From assembly GCF_900090305.1 (NCBI RefSeq), contig NZ_LT607751.1, positions 4,464,001 to 4,528,000 on the forward strand: 64,000 nt of DNA, given 5' to 3'. Positions 38,680 to 46,763 of the stretch are shown piece after piece. The stretch's first letter is position 1. Each line of letters begins with the position of its first letter. The DNA comes from Micromonospora siamensis (GTDB lineage Bacteria; Actinomycetota; Actinomycetes; Mycobacteriales; Micromonosporaceae). The position numbers and the translations under genes were made by a program. Below the pieces are notes generated by a model. The model saw only the letters and a program-made list of their open reading frames with translations, was not told where the DNA came from and did no database searches.

Positions 38680-39054
38680 TCAGACGATGAGGACGGCGAT
38701 GACGTTGACGTTGTTGTCCGCCACCGACGCCACACCGCCGGCGACCGTCTCCAGCTCCGCCTCGGTCAACTCGTTGAGATCCACCAGCGGCACCTCGGGC
38801 ACGTGCAGCACGTGCCGGCCGGGCGTGCCGGACCAGTCGGCGACGATCTGCTCCTTGGTGTAGAGGGTGGCGGGCTGGGCCCGGTCCACCTCGACCACGG
38901 CGCCGGGGGCCACGGGCAGGCCGGCCGCCGTCGCGTAACCGGTCGGGTCGGCGAGGAGCCGGTTGAGTTCCTCGTCGCTGCGCCACACGGCGGTGACCAG
39001 CTCCGAGTACTTGGTCACGAACCTCGCACCGAATTCCTGCTCGTCGTTGCTCAT
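38680..39054 (-). CDS. NHLP-leader RiPP precursor with Cys-free core
   Basis: A 124-residue precursor. Residues 1-107 form a nitrile-hydratase-alpha-like leader (EFGARFVTKYSELVTAVWRS, LLADPTGYATAAGL, LYTKEQIVADWS, LHVPEVPLVDLNELTEAELE) that ends in TVAGG, a double-Gly site for the cluster's C39 peptidase. The predicted core is VASVADNNVNVIAVLIV: 17 residues, no Cys, one Ser. The Val/Asn/Ala bias recalls proteusins of the polytheonamide type, and with YcaO, TfuA and a B12 radical SAM protein next door, thioamidation plus C-methylation of backbone or side chains is the natural hypothesis. ATG at 39054 is set by GAAGGA 9 bases upstream. The gene has its own candidate promoter. Confidence 0.88.
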   Translation of the reverse strand: MSNDEQEFGARFVTKYSELVTAVWRSDEELNRLLADPTGYATAAGLPVAPGAVVEVDRAQPATLYTKEQIVADWSGTPGRHVLHVPEVPLVDLNELTEAELETVAGGVASVADNNVNVIAVLIV

Positions 39055-39112
39055 CGTCTGTTCCTTCCGTCGGGGACCGCTGCGGAACTGGCGGGGAATT
39101 GCTGTGGCCAGA

Positions 39113-39142
39113 ACGCTAGAAAGATCTGGATTGGACAATCAA
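39113..39142 (-). promoter_or_regulatory. Promoter with spacer dyad upstream of the Cys-free precursor
   Basis: On the minus strand a -35 TTGATT (39142-39137) is followed after 18 bp by TAGCGT (39118-39113), a TANNNT-type -10. The dyad GATTG-TC-CAATC (39140-39129) overlaps the -35 and spacer. MerR regulators typically bind a dyad within a long spacer, and a MerR-type gene lies 0.8 kb away. The surrounding 60 bp are noticeably AT-richer than the rest of the locus. Confidence 0.5.
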
Positions 39143-39203
39143 GGATTTCGGCGGAGTGCCATCAGAACGTGCCGTGCCGGCCCGGCCGCGGCTGACTTCC
39201 GTG

Positions 39204-39566
39204 TCAGGTGCAGCAGCACGGGCAGCAGCAGGCACAGCTGGAGTCCAGGCCGGCGACCACGCTGTCCAGCTCGTCCTCGGCCAGCTCCGCCTCGGCCACC
39301 GGCAGCAGCGACGGCACGTACAGCAGGAAGGTGCCCGTCGTCGAGGCCGACTGCCACGACTCGACCTGCACCTCCAGGTCGGGGTCGGCGTCGGCGGCCT
39401 CCCGAACGACCCGGACCTCGACCTCGTCGGGGAGCACGAGCCCGTAGCCGGCGAGGAATCCGCGCGGGTCCCGGCCGAGCGCCTGCTCCCTGGCCGGGTC
39501 GGCCCATACGTCGGCGACCAGCCGGCTGTACGCGGCCACGAAGACCGCTCTATCGACAGGTGTCAT
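39204..39566 (-). CDS. NHLP-leader RiPP precursor with seven-Cys core
   Basis: A 120-residue precursor. The leader resembles that of its neighbour (FVAAYSRLVADVWADP, GFLAGYGLVLPDEVEV, FLLYVPSLLPVAEAELAEDE) and ends ELDSVVAG, where a C39 peptidase could cut. The remaining LDSSCACCCPCCCT has seven Cys, two Ser and one Thr in 14 residues; I verified these codons in the DNA. Cys/Ser/Thr blocks of this kind are substrates for azoline-forming YcaO systems with SagB-type oxidation to thiazoles or oxazoles, and both enzymes are encoded at 46.8-50.6 kb. It lies 149 bp upstream of the Cys-free precursor on the same strand. The start follows CAGGGG/GGAGCAGGGG purine-rich sequence. Confidence 0.88.
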   Translation of the reverse strand: MTPVDRAVFVAAYSRLVADVWADPAREQALGRDPRGFLAGYGLVLPDEVEVRVVREAADADPDLEVQVESWQSASTTGTFLLYVPSLLPVAEAELAEDELDSVVAGLDSSCACCCPCCCT

Positions 39567-39936
39567 CGCCCCTGCTCCCTCGGGGAAGGTCGACCGCCCG
39601 CGGTGGGGCGGTGACGGCGGCGGGCGGCCGGATCGTTCCGACCACCGGTTCGCGTCTCATGCTCGACCACCCCGGGACGCCGGCCGACCGGCCGGCCGGA
39701 ATTTCATCGAATGTGGCCGAGAAACGGTCGCGGCGCGGCGCAAGCGGAGTAAACGGCAATCATCACCTTCGACGGAACGGCGGATTCTAATGACATTTAA
39801 CACTGTGGACAAGTAGTAATTCCTCGCCTGTCACCCGACCGGTTCCCGCCCATACGCTGCGACCAGCGCACCGCCCACCACCGCAGCGGTGGGCGGGATG
39901 TCGCGTCCCCGTCGCCGAGCGCTGCCGGAGGCCACC
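39567..39936. promoter_or_regulatory. Divergent regulatory region between precursor and MerR gene
   Basis: No gene is visible in this 370-bp gap. Its centre (39700-39830) is AT-richer than the flanks. On the plus strand ATGACA (39790-39795) and TAGTAA (39814-39819), separated by 18 bp, form a plausible promoter for the MerR gene. A leftward promoter for the Cys-rich precursor should also lie here, but I could not single one out. The MerR start is supported by GGAGG at 39927-39931, five bases before GTG. Confidence 0.45.
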
Positions 39937-40692
39937 GTGACCATCGACGAGATGACGACCGTGGCGGCGACGCCCGGCGGCACCGCCGGCTACACCGTCG
40001 AGGAGCTCGCCCGCAAGGTCGGCATGTCGGCGCGCAACATCCGCGCCCACCAGGCCCGACGGCTGCTGCCACCGCCCGTTCGGCGCGGCCGGGTCGCGCT
40101 CTACGACGACTCCCACGTCCGCCGGCTGGACGCGATCCTGGCCCTGCAACGGCAGGGATTCAACCTCGTCTCCATCGAGGCGATGCTCGGGGCCCGCAGC
40201 GGCGACGAGGTGCCCGACAGGTTGACCGCCATGCTGCAACGGCTGGCCACCGACCGGCCGGCGCTCGCCCACGCCCTGACCCGGCACGGGGTGATCGGGC
40301 GGTCCGCCGACGGCACCGTCCGCACCGTCCGGCCCCGCCCGCTGCGCGCCGCGTTGGAACTGCACCGGGTACGGATGGGCACGGTGCCGGCGCTGCAGAC
40401 CCTCAGCGAGGTGCTGGACAGCCTCCGGCCGGTCGCCGACGAGCTGGTGGCCGCCGTCACCGCCCGGATGCTGGCCCTGGCGCCCGAGGTGGCGCACGGC
40501 GGATCCCGCTCCTCCTGGTCGGACCTCGACCGGGAGACACTGATGCTGACCCAGGGCGTGGTCGGCCTGCTGACCGAGGCGTTCCGGCTCGCCGTGGAGA
40601 ACCAGGCGGAGGCACACGTCGCCGAGCTGCTGGAGAACCACCTCGACACGGGTCTGTGTCTGGAGGACAGCTCCGTCATCGACAACGGCTGA
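39937..40692 (+). CDS. MerR-family transcriptional regulator
   Basis: A 251-residue DNA-binding protein. The winged helix-turn-helix is at about 15-85: YTVEELARKVGMSARNIRAHQ, LLPPPVRRGRVALYDDSHVRRLDAILALQRQGFNLVSIEAML. The C-terminal 160 residues are an uncharacterised helical effector or dimerisation region with no Cys-based metal site. It is the only plus-strand gene inside the minus-strand RiPP block, lying between the precursor genes and the transporter genes, so local control of the precursors is likely. The start is GTG at 39937 with a good GGAGG; an ATG at 39898 in frame is weaker. A hairpin terminator follows the stop. Confidence 0.85.
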   Translation: MTIDEMTTVAATPGGTAGYTVEELARKVGMSARNIRAHQARRLLPPPVRRGRVALYDDSHVRRLDAILALQRQGFNLVSIEAMLGARSGDEVPDRLTAMLQRLATDRPALAHALTRHGVIGRSADGTVRTVRPRPLRAALELHRVRMGTVPALQTLSEVLDSLRPVADELVAAVTARMLALAPEVAHGGSRSSWSDLDRETLMLTQGVVGLLTEAFRLAVENQAEAHVAELLENHLDTGLCLEDSSVIDNG

Positions 40693-40698
40693 CCCCAC

Positions 40699-40725
40699 CG
40701 CGGGAGGCGCGGAGCGCCTCCCGCG
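40699..40725. terminator. Hairpin terminator between convergent MerR and ABC transporter genes
   Basis: CGCGGGAGGCGC and GCGCCTCCCGCG form a perfect 12-bp stem around the three-base loop GGA. It lies 6 bp after the MerR stop and 10 bp before the end of the oppositely oriented ABC transporter gene, so it can end transcription from both sides. Confidence 0.85.
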
Positions 40726-40735
40726 CCGTCTCCGG

Positions 40736-43700
40736 TCAGCTCGTCGCCGGTTGACCGTCCGGCTGTGCCACGGCCTCCTCGCCCGACGGCTCCGCCAGCA
40801 ACTGCCGGCGCGCCAACCGGTGGAACAGCCCGTCCGGCTGCTCCATCAGCTCGTCGTAGCTGCCCCGCTGGACGATCCGTCCACCGTCGAGGACCACGAT
40901 GGTGTCCGCGGCGCGGACCGTCGACAGCCGGTGAGCGATGATCACCCGGGTCGCGGCGAGCGCCGCGGTGCTGTGGGTCACCACCTCCTGCGTACGGTTG
41001 TCCAGGGCGCTCGTCGCCTCGTCGAAGAAGATGATCCGGGGCCGGGGCGCCAGCGCCCGGGCGATCAGCACCCGCTGGCGCTGCCCGACCGAGAGCGTCC
41101 CTCCACCGAACGGCACCATCGTGCTCATCCCCATCGGCAACGCCTCCAGGTCGTCGGCGAGGCCGGCCATCCGCGCCGCCTCCCAGACCTGGTCCAGCGG
41201 GAAGCTGCCCGCGCCACAGATGTTGTCCCGGACGGAGCCGGCGAAGAGCTGCCCGTCCTGCAGCACCACCCCGCACTGCCGCCGCACGGCGTGCACATCC
41301 AGCTCGGAGAGGTCCTGGCCGTCGTAGAGCACCGCGCCCTGCTGCTGGCGCTCGAACCCGAGCAGCAGCCGCAGCAGGGTCGACTTCCCGCAGCCGCTCG
41401 GCCCCACGACGGCGACGAACTCGCCGGGGCGTACGTGCAGGTCGATGTCGACGAGCACCGGCGGCTCGTCGGGCTGGTACGCGAAGGTGAGCCGGTGCAG
41501 CGCGATCTCGCCGCTGAGCTCGCCCGGATCGATCCGGTCCGGCCGGGCCTCGGGGTCGGCGCGCAGGATCTCCCGCAGGCTGCCCAGGCGGGGCACCGCC
41601 GCGATCACCTCCACCCCGGCGGACACCAGCACCAGCAGCGCGCCCAGCAGCATCGCGAAGCCGACGTTGAGGACGAAGAAGTCGGCCGGCGTGACCCGCC
41701 CGGCCAGCGGCCCCATCAGCACGGCGAAGAGCACGAGCTGGCCGGCGACCGGCAGTACGGTGGCGAAGGCGACCAGACCTGCCTGGCTCTGCCGGACCCG
41801 TTGCAGGGCCGCCCGGGCCGCCGCGGCCACCTCCGACCAGCGCGCGTGCGCCCGCGCCTCGGCAGCCGCGAGCTTGATCTTGACGATGCCGCCGAGCAGC
41901 TGGTTGGTCAGCGCCGCGGCCCGGTGCTCGGCGCGCAGCGCGACCCGCTGCTGGCTGGCGATGAGCACGGCGAAACCCGCGAAGCCGAGCAGGGTGGCAA
42001 CGACGATCCCCGCCGCCCACCACCCGAGCACCGGCTCGACCACCAGGAGCATCCCCAGCGTCACCACGACCGTCGCCCCCGCCGAGACGATCTGCGGCAG
42101 CAGGGCGCTCAACGCCTCCCCGACGAACGAGATCCCGAGCATCGAGTTGGCGATCTCCCCGCTGCTGCGGCCGGTGAAGTAGCGGGCCGGCAGGCGCATC
42201 AGCCGGTCCCAGATCGCCAGCTGGGCGCCGGACTGCAACCGGCCGTCCAGCCGCAGCAGCCGCAGGTTCTGCACCACCCCGACCAGCCCGGCGACGACCG
42301 CCGCGGCGAGCATCAGGGCCAGGTAGCCGAACAGGCCGTCGACCTGCCCCTGCCGGGCCAACTGGCCGAGAACCTCACCGGTGGCCAGCGGCACCCCGAG
42401 GCCCAGCAGCGCCACGCAGGCGCCGGCGAGGAGCAGGCCCCGCACGTCGGGGACCGCGCCGACCAGCCCGGCCCGCAGCAGGTGACGCATCCGGGCGGTC
42501 GGTGGCAGCGGCGCCTGCACCTGGGTGGCCTCCTCGGCGAACGTCGCCGCCGTCGCCGCGTCGATCGCGGTGCTCGCCCGGGTGTCCGGGTCGACCTGGT
42601 GGTAGCGACGCCGGCGGAACACCAGCGGAACCGCGACGGCGGGCTGCGTTTCCGCACCGACCCGCCATCCCACCAGCGGTCCCAGGTCCCGCCGCCACCA
42701 CCGGTCCGGCAGCGTCACCTCGCGCAGGAAGAGGCTGGACGAGCGGGCCACCGCGTGCACCGCGGTCCGGTCGTCCAGCGGCGTACGCGCGCGGTCCACG
42801 GGCTCGACGACCGGGCTGCCCGTCCCCTCGGTGACCACCCCCACCACCGAGGCCGCCCGCCCGTACCGGTCGAAGCCGGGCTCGGTCTCCGCGACCGGGG
42901 CCGTCTCCCCCGCGCCGATCACGCCGATGGACCGCCGGGCCGCCGCGGCGAGCATCGCGGCGTCGATCTGCCGGCGACGCCGTACGGCGTCCAGCAGCGC
43001 CGCGTCGGTCTCCTCGATCCGGGTCTCCACCATCCGCAGCAGCCGGGACACGTGCTGGTCGACCGCCGACCGGAGCTGGCCGGAGGCGAACAGGTCCGCG
43101 CTGCCGTGGCTCTCCACCACGCAGGTCGACTCGGCCACCACCCAGTCCCGGCCGACCACCAGCAGCAACTCCTGCTCGCCCGACATCTCCGCCGGGCCAC
43201 CGTCGTTGCGCCGCAGCTGGCCGCCGGCGCTGCGCAGCCACCAGGTGCCGCCGGTGGAGGTCAGCGCGCTCCCCTCGGCCAGCGAGATGATCTCCCGCCC
43301 CCGCAGCGTGGACGCGCCCCGGGGAGCCTGCCCGCGTCGCAGCGCGTCGGCCACGCCGACCAGCACCAGGTCGACGGCCTCGACGAGTTCCTGGCCGGCC
43401 CGCGCCAGCCGCGACGCCCCCTCCTCCGCCAACCGGTCCAGGCGGGCGTGCCGTTCCAGCACCGACAGCTGGTCGCGGGAGAGCCCGCGCAGCTCGGTGC
43501 CGGGAAGCGGCACCAGGATCAACTGCCAGGCACCGATCACGGTGGACGTCGGCACCAGGCCGCCGGCGGGGAGCCGCGCCACGTGGTGCCGGCGCGACGG
43601 GCTCAGCCCGGCCCGACGCACCGCGAACAGGTCCGCCTCACCGCCGGTGACCAACCATCCGGCCACCGGACCGTCCAGGCGACAGGCCTGGCGTACGCCG

Positions 43701-43756
43701 TCGCCGCAGAGGGCGATCAGGCCGCCGGCCGGGGCGCCCTCCAGCGGGTTGCTCAT
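40736..43756 (-). CDS. NHLM-type bacteriocin export ABC transporter, permease/ATPase subunit
   Basis: A 1006-residue transporter. The first about 430 residues are a cytoplasmic region typical of this subfamily, without a C39 protease. A six-helix ABC exporter domain (about 440-730) follows, then the nucleotide-binding domain with Walker A GPSGCGKST, signature LSVGQRQR, Walker B ARALAPRPRIIFFDEATS and the H-loop HRLS. In NHLM systems this protein accompanies a separate peptidase-containing ABC protein and an HlyD-like protein, as here. It starts 23 bp after the C39 transporter gene and has GGAGGAG before its ATG. It is probably the last gene of the transcript running from about 51.7 kb. Confidence 0.93.
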   Translation of the reverse strand: MSNPLEGAPAGGLIALCGDGVRQACRLDGPVAGWLVTGGEADLFAVRRAGLSPSRRHHVARLPAGGLVPTSTVIGAWQLILVPLPGTELRGLSRDQLSVLERHARLDRLAEEGASRLARAGQELVEAVDLVLVGVADALRRGQAPRGASTLRGREIISLAEGSALTSTGGTWWLRSAGGQLRRNDGGPAEMSGEQELLLVVGRDWVVAESTCVVESHGSADLFASGQLRSAVDQHVSRLLRMVETRIEETDAALLDAVRRRRQIDAAMLAAAARRSIGVIGAGETAPVAETEPGFDRYGRAASVVGVVTEGTGSPVVEPVDRARTPLDDRTAVHAVARSSSLFLREVTLPDRWWRRDLGPLVGWRVGAETQPAVAVPLVFRRRRYHQVDPDTRASTAIDAATAATFAEEATQVQAPLPPTARMRHLLRAGLVGAVPDVRGLLLAGACVALLGLGVPLATGEVLGQLARQGQVDGLFGYLALMLAAAVVAGLVGVVQNLRLLRLDGRLQSGAQLAIWDRLMRLPARYFTGRSSGEIANSMLGISFVGEALSALLPQIVSAGATVVVTLGMLLVVEPVLGWWAAGIVVATLLGFAGFAVLIASQQRVALRAEHRAAALTNQLLGGIVKIKLAAAEARAHARWSEVAAAARAALQRVRQSQAGLVAFATVLPVAGQLVLFAVLMGPLAGRVTPADFFVLNVGFAMLLGALLVLVSAGVEVIAAVPRLGSLREILRADPEARPDRIDPGELSGEIALHRLTFAYQPDEPPVLVDIDLHVRPGEFVAVVGPSGCGKSTLLRLLLGFERQQQGAVLYDGQDLSELDVHAVRRQCGVVLQDGQLFAGSVRDNICGAGSFPLDQVWEAARMAGLADDLEALPMGMSTMVPFGGGTLSVGQRQRVLIARALAPRPRIIFFDEATSALDNRTQEVVTHSTAALAATRVIIAHRLSTVRAADTIVVLDGGRIVQRGSYDELMEQPDGLFHRLARRQLLAEPSGEEAVAQPDGQPATS

Positions 43757-43779
43757 GGCCTCTCCTCCGGTTGTGGTGG

Positions 43780-45957
43780 TCAGTGGTCCCGGACCAGGCG
43801 CGCGTACGCCCCGTCCCGGGCGACCAGTTGGTCATGGGTGCCACGCTCCACCTCACGGCCCCCGTCGAGCACGACGATCAGGTCGCAGTCGCGGACCGTG
43901 GACAGGCGGTGCGCCACGATCAGGCAGGTCGCCCCCCGCCGTCGCAGGTGCAGGTCGATCAGCCGTTCGGTCTCGGCGTCCAGTGCGCTGGTCGCCTCGT
44001 CCAACACCAGCACCCGGGGATTGCGGACCAGCGCCCGGGCGATCTCCAGCCGCTGCCGCTGCCCGCCGGAGAAGTTGCGGCCGTTCTCGCGTACCGGGCT
44101 GGCCAGGCCGCCCGGGCGGGAGGCGACCTCGCCGTGCAGGCACGCGTCGCTCAGCGCGGTCACCACGTCCTCGTCGGGGACGGTCAGGTCCCACATCGTG
44201 ACGTTGTCCCGGACCGTGCCCTCGAACAGCCGTTGGTCCTGGTCGACCATGGCGACCGTGGCCGCCCAGAGGCCGTCGTCGGCCTCCGCGCGTTCGGCCC
44301 CGTCGACGGAGATCCGGCCGCTCCACGGGCGGTACAGTCCGGCGACCAGCCGGCCCACCGTCGACTTGCCGCTGCCCGAACGACCGACCAGCGCCACCCG
44401 CGCGCCCGGGGGCAGGTCGAGGCTGAAATTCTCCAGCAACGGCCGACCCAGCGGGTTGTAGCCGAAGGTGACCTCCTCGATGCGCAGGTGCCCCTCCATG
44501 GGGGCCAGCGACCGGGGTTGCGGCGCGTCCTCCGCGGGCAGCGGATAGCGCTCCACGTCGCGCAGCCGGTTGAGGTCGGCACTCATGTCCTGCAACCGGG
44601 AGCCCAACGCGGTCAGGTTGCCCAGCGGCCGGTTCATCGCCGCCGCCAGACCCTGCATGCCGACCAGCACGCCGACGCTCATCGCCTCCGCGACCACCCG
44701 CCGACTGCCCACACCCAGCAGCACCGCCGTCGTCCCGGCGGCGAGGAACGCGGGCAGCACCGAAAGCACCGCGGTCGGCACCCCCAGCCGCTGCTGACGG
44801 CTCGCGACGGTGGCGTGGCGGGCCGCGAAGCGCGCCACCGCACGTTCCTCCTCGCCACCGGCCTTCACCGTCTCGATCATCTGGACGGTGGTGTACACGG
44901 TGGTCACGAGTTTGCTGCGGTCCGCCTGGAGACCAGCCACGGCCGTCGACCGGGTCGACGCGACGTAGCGCAGCACGCTCACGTTCAACCCGGCCAGCAC
45001 CACCGCGCACAGGCCCAGCACCAGGTCGTACTGGCACAGCAGGGCGCCGTACGCCAGCACCAGCGCGGTGTCCACGACGGTGGTGGCCGCGCGGCGGGTG
45101 AGCACCTCGGCGACCATGTCGTTGCCGCGCACCCGCTGGCTCAGGTCGGCGGCCTGGCGTTGGTCGAAGAAGGTCGGTGGCAGGCGCAGCAGATGTCGGA
45201 AGAAGCGGGCGGCGCTGGCCAGCGCGAGGGCGGTCTCCGCCCGTACGGTCAGCCGTTGCTGGAGCAGGCTGGCCAGGAAGGTCAGCACGGTGGCCACCGC
45301 CACCGCCGCGACCAGCCCGGCGAACGCGCCCCGGTCCTCCTGCAGCAGCACCCGGTCGACGAAAACCCGGGCCATCACCGGAATGGTCAGACCGACGACG
45401 GCGATCAGCAGGCCCAGCAGCAGCACCTGCGCGATCGCCGACCCGGGACCGCGCCACCGCTGCGCCAGCGCCCGGAGCATCCGGTAGCGGGCGCCGCCCG
45501 GACTGAACTGCGGGCCGGGTTTCATGGTGAGCACGATGCCGGTGAAGGCGCCGTCGAACTCCTCCCAGCTCACCGCCCGGGGACCGGTGGCCGGATCGTT
45601 GATGAAGACCTTGCGCCCGAGGCCCTCCAGCACCACGAAGTGCTCGAAGCGCCAGAACAGCACCGCCGGCAGCGCCACGCCGGACAGCCCGTTCAGGTCC
45701 ATCTGGAAGCCCTTGGCCTCCATGCCGTACCGGCGGGCGCCCTTGAGGACGGTGGCCGCGGTGGAGCCGTCGCGGCTGACGCCGCAGACCCGGCGCAGTT
45801 CCTCCAGCGGCACGTGCCGTCCGTGGTGGCCGAGCACGATGCCCAGCGCGGCGGCGCCGCACTCCACCGCCTCCATCTGGATCAGGGTGGGGGTACGGAC
45901 CCGGCGACGTCGGATCCTGGGCAGCTCCGCCGAGGCGGTCGCGGTGGGCGCGCTCAT
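43780..45957 (-). CDS. C39 peptidase-containing ABC transporter (NHLM type)
   Basis: A 725-residue membrane protein that would remove leader peptides at GG/AG sites and export the mature product. The N-terminal C39 protease has the expected triad: Cys33 (MEAVECGAAALG), His106 (WRFEHFVVLEG) and Asp121 (VFINDPATG). A six-helix exporter domain (about 170-450) and an ATPase domain follow, with Walker A GRSGSGKST, signature FSGGQRQR, Walker B PRVLVLDEATS and H-loop HRLS. The ATG overlaps the stop of the HlyD-like gene (ATGA). Both NHLP precursors carry suitable cleavage sites, so it can process both. Confidence 0.95.
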   Translation of the reverse strand: MSAPTATASAELPRIRRRRVRTPTLIQMEAVECGAAALGIVLGHHGRHVPLEELRRVCGVSRDGSTAATVLKGARRYGMEAKGFQMDLNGLSGVALPAVLFWRFEHFVVLEGLGRKVFINDPATGPRAVSWEEFDGAFTGIVLTMKPGPQFSPGGARYRMLRALAQRWRGPGSAIAQVLLLGLLIAVVGLTIPVMARVFVDRVLLQEDRGAFAGLVAAVAVATVLTFLASLLQQRLTVRAETALALASAARFFRHLLRLPPTFFDQRQAADLSQRVRGNDMVAEVLTRRAATTVVDTALVLAYGALLCQYDLVLGLCAVVLAGLNVSVLRYVASTRSTAVAGLQADRSKLVTTVYTTVQMIETVKAGGEEERAVARFAARHATVASRQQRLGVPTAVLSVLPAFLAAGTTAVLLGVGSRRVVAEAMSVGVLVGMQGLAAAMNRPLGNLTALGSRLQDMSADLNRLRDVERYPLPAEDAPQPRSLAPMEGHLRIEEVTFGYNPLGRPLLENFSLDLPPGARVALVGRSGSGKSTVGRLVAGLYRPWSGRISVDGAERAEADDGLWAATVAMVDQDQRLFEGTVRDNVTMWDLTVPDEDVVTALSDACLHGEVASRPGGLASPVRENGRNFSGGQRQRLEIARALVRNPRVLVLDEATSALDAETERLIDLHLRRRGATCLIVAHRLSTVRDCDLIVVLDGGREVERGTHDQLVARDGAYARLVRDH

Positions 45958-46763
45958 CGCCGCAGCAACCAGTCGATCGGGTGCTCCCGGTCCACGGTGA
46001 ACCAGGCGGTGACCTCACTGGCCGAGTTGAGCTGGAACGGCGGTGGGGACTTGCTCCACCGCAGCCCACCCGGGGCGGCCGGGTCGACCTGCAGCGACAC
46101 CGTCACCCGGACCACGCTGCCGTGCGCGAGCAGCCGCCGGACGTCCTGGCCGGCCCCGAGGAACGCGCGCAGCGACGCCTCGGTCTCGGGGAAGGCGCCC
46201 ACCTCGGTCACCTGGCCGGCGAGGGTGCCGAACACGTTGCGGGGCGCCGCCGCGGCGGCCACCTCCACGGTGACCCCCGGTTGCAGCAGCGGCGCGGCGA
46301 CGGCGGGGGCGTAGACGACGGCCTGCAACGCGTCCCCCGCCGTGTCGAGCCGCTCCAGGTCGGCCAGGTGGCTGCCCGGGGTGACGATCTCTCCCTCGGA
46401 GACCAGCCAGGCCACGACGTACGCGTCACCGGGGGCGTTCTCCACGCGGACCCGGCCGTCGGTGGTACGCAGGCTGTACAGGGGTGTGCCCTTGGTGACC
46501 CGCTGGTGCGGCGACGCCCACACCTTGGTCACCTGGCCGCTGTCGAGCGCGTCGAGGGCGGAGATGCCGTTGGAGTGGATCAGCACGCCGGCCGCCTCGA
46601 CCGTCCGGGGCACCACGGTCCGCACCGACCACACACCGGCGGCCACCACCACGATGATCAGCGCGACACTGGCCAGCCAGCTCGGCACGGTGGTCAGCCG
46701 GACGGCGCGGTCCAGTTGTTCGGGGGCCTCGAGTTGACGCAGCGCCTGCCGTCGGAACTTCAC
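45954..46763 (-). CDS. HlyD-like secretion protein of the NHLM export system
   Basis: A 269-residue single-pass membrane protein: a cytoplasmic N terminus with a Gln/Leu-rich segment (FRRQALRQLEAPEQLDRAVRL), one membrane helix (about 28-50) and an extracytoplasmic barrel/lipoyl-like domain (DSGQVTKVWASPHQRVTKGTPLYSLRT). NHLM clusters use such proteins as partner of the two ABC subunits. The GTG start overlaps the SagB gene stop (GTGA), and its stop overlaps the next ATG, so all three are coupled. The frame is open far upstream but only inside the SagB gene. Confidence 0.9.
   Translation of the reverse strand: MKFRRQALRQLEAPEQLDRAVRLTTVPSWLASVALIIVVVAAGVWSVRTVVPRTVEAAGVLIHSNGISALDALDSGQVTKVWASPHQRVTKGTPLYSLRTTDGRVRVENAPGDAYVVAWLVSEGEIVTPGSHLADLERLDTAGDALQAVVYAPAVAAPLLQPGVTVEVAAAAAPRNVFGTLAGQVTEVGAFPETEASLRAFLGAGQDVRRLLAHGSVVRVTVSLQVDPAAPGGLRWSKSPPPFQLNSASEVTAWFTVDREHPIDWLLRR

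Noticed and set aside
39204..39566. Lanthipeptide or thiopeptide precursor interpretation of the Cys-rich core
   Set aside because: No LanM/LanB/LanC-like dehydratase or cyclase and no pyridine-forming enzyme was seen; the nearby enzymes are azole-forming.
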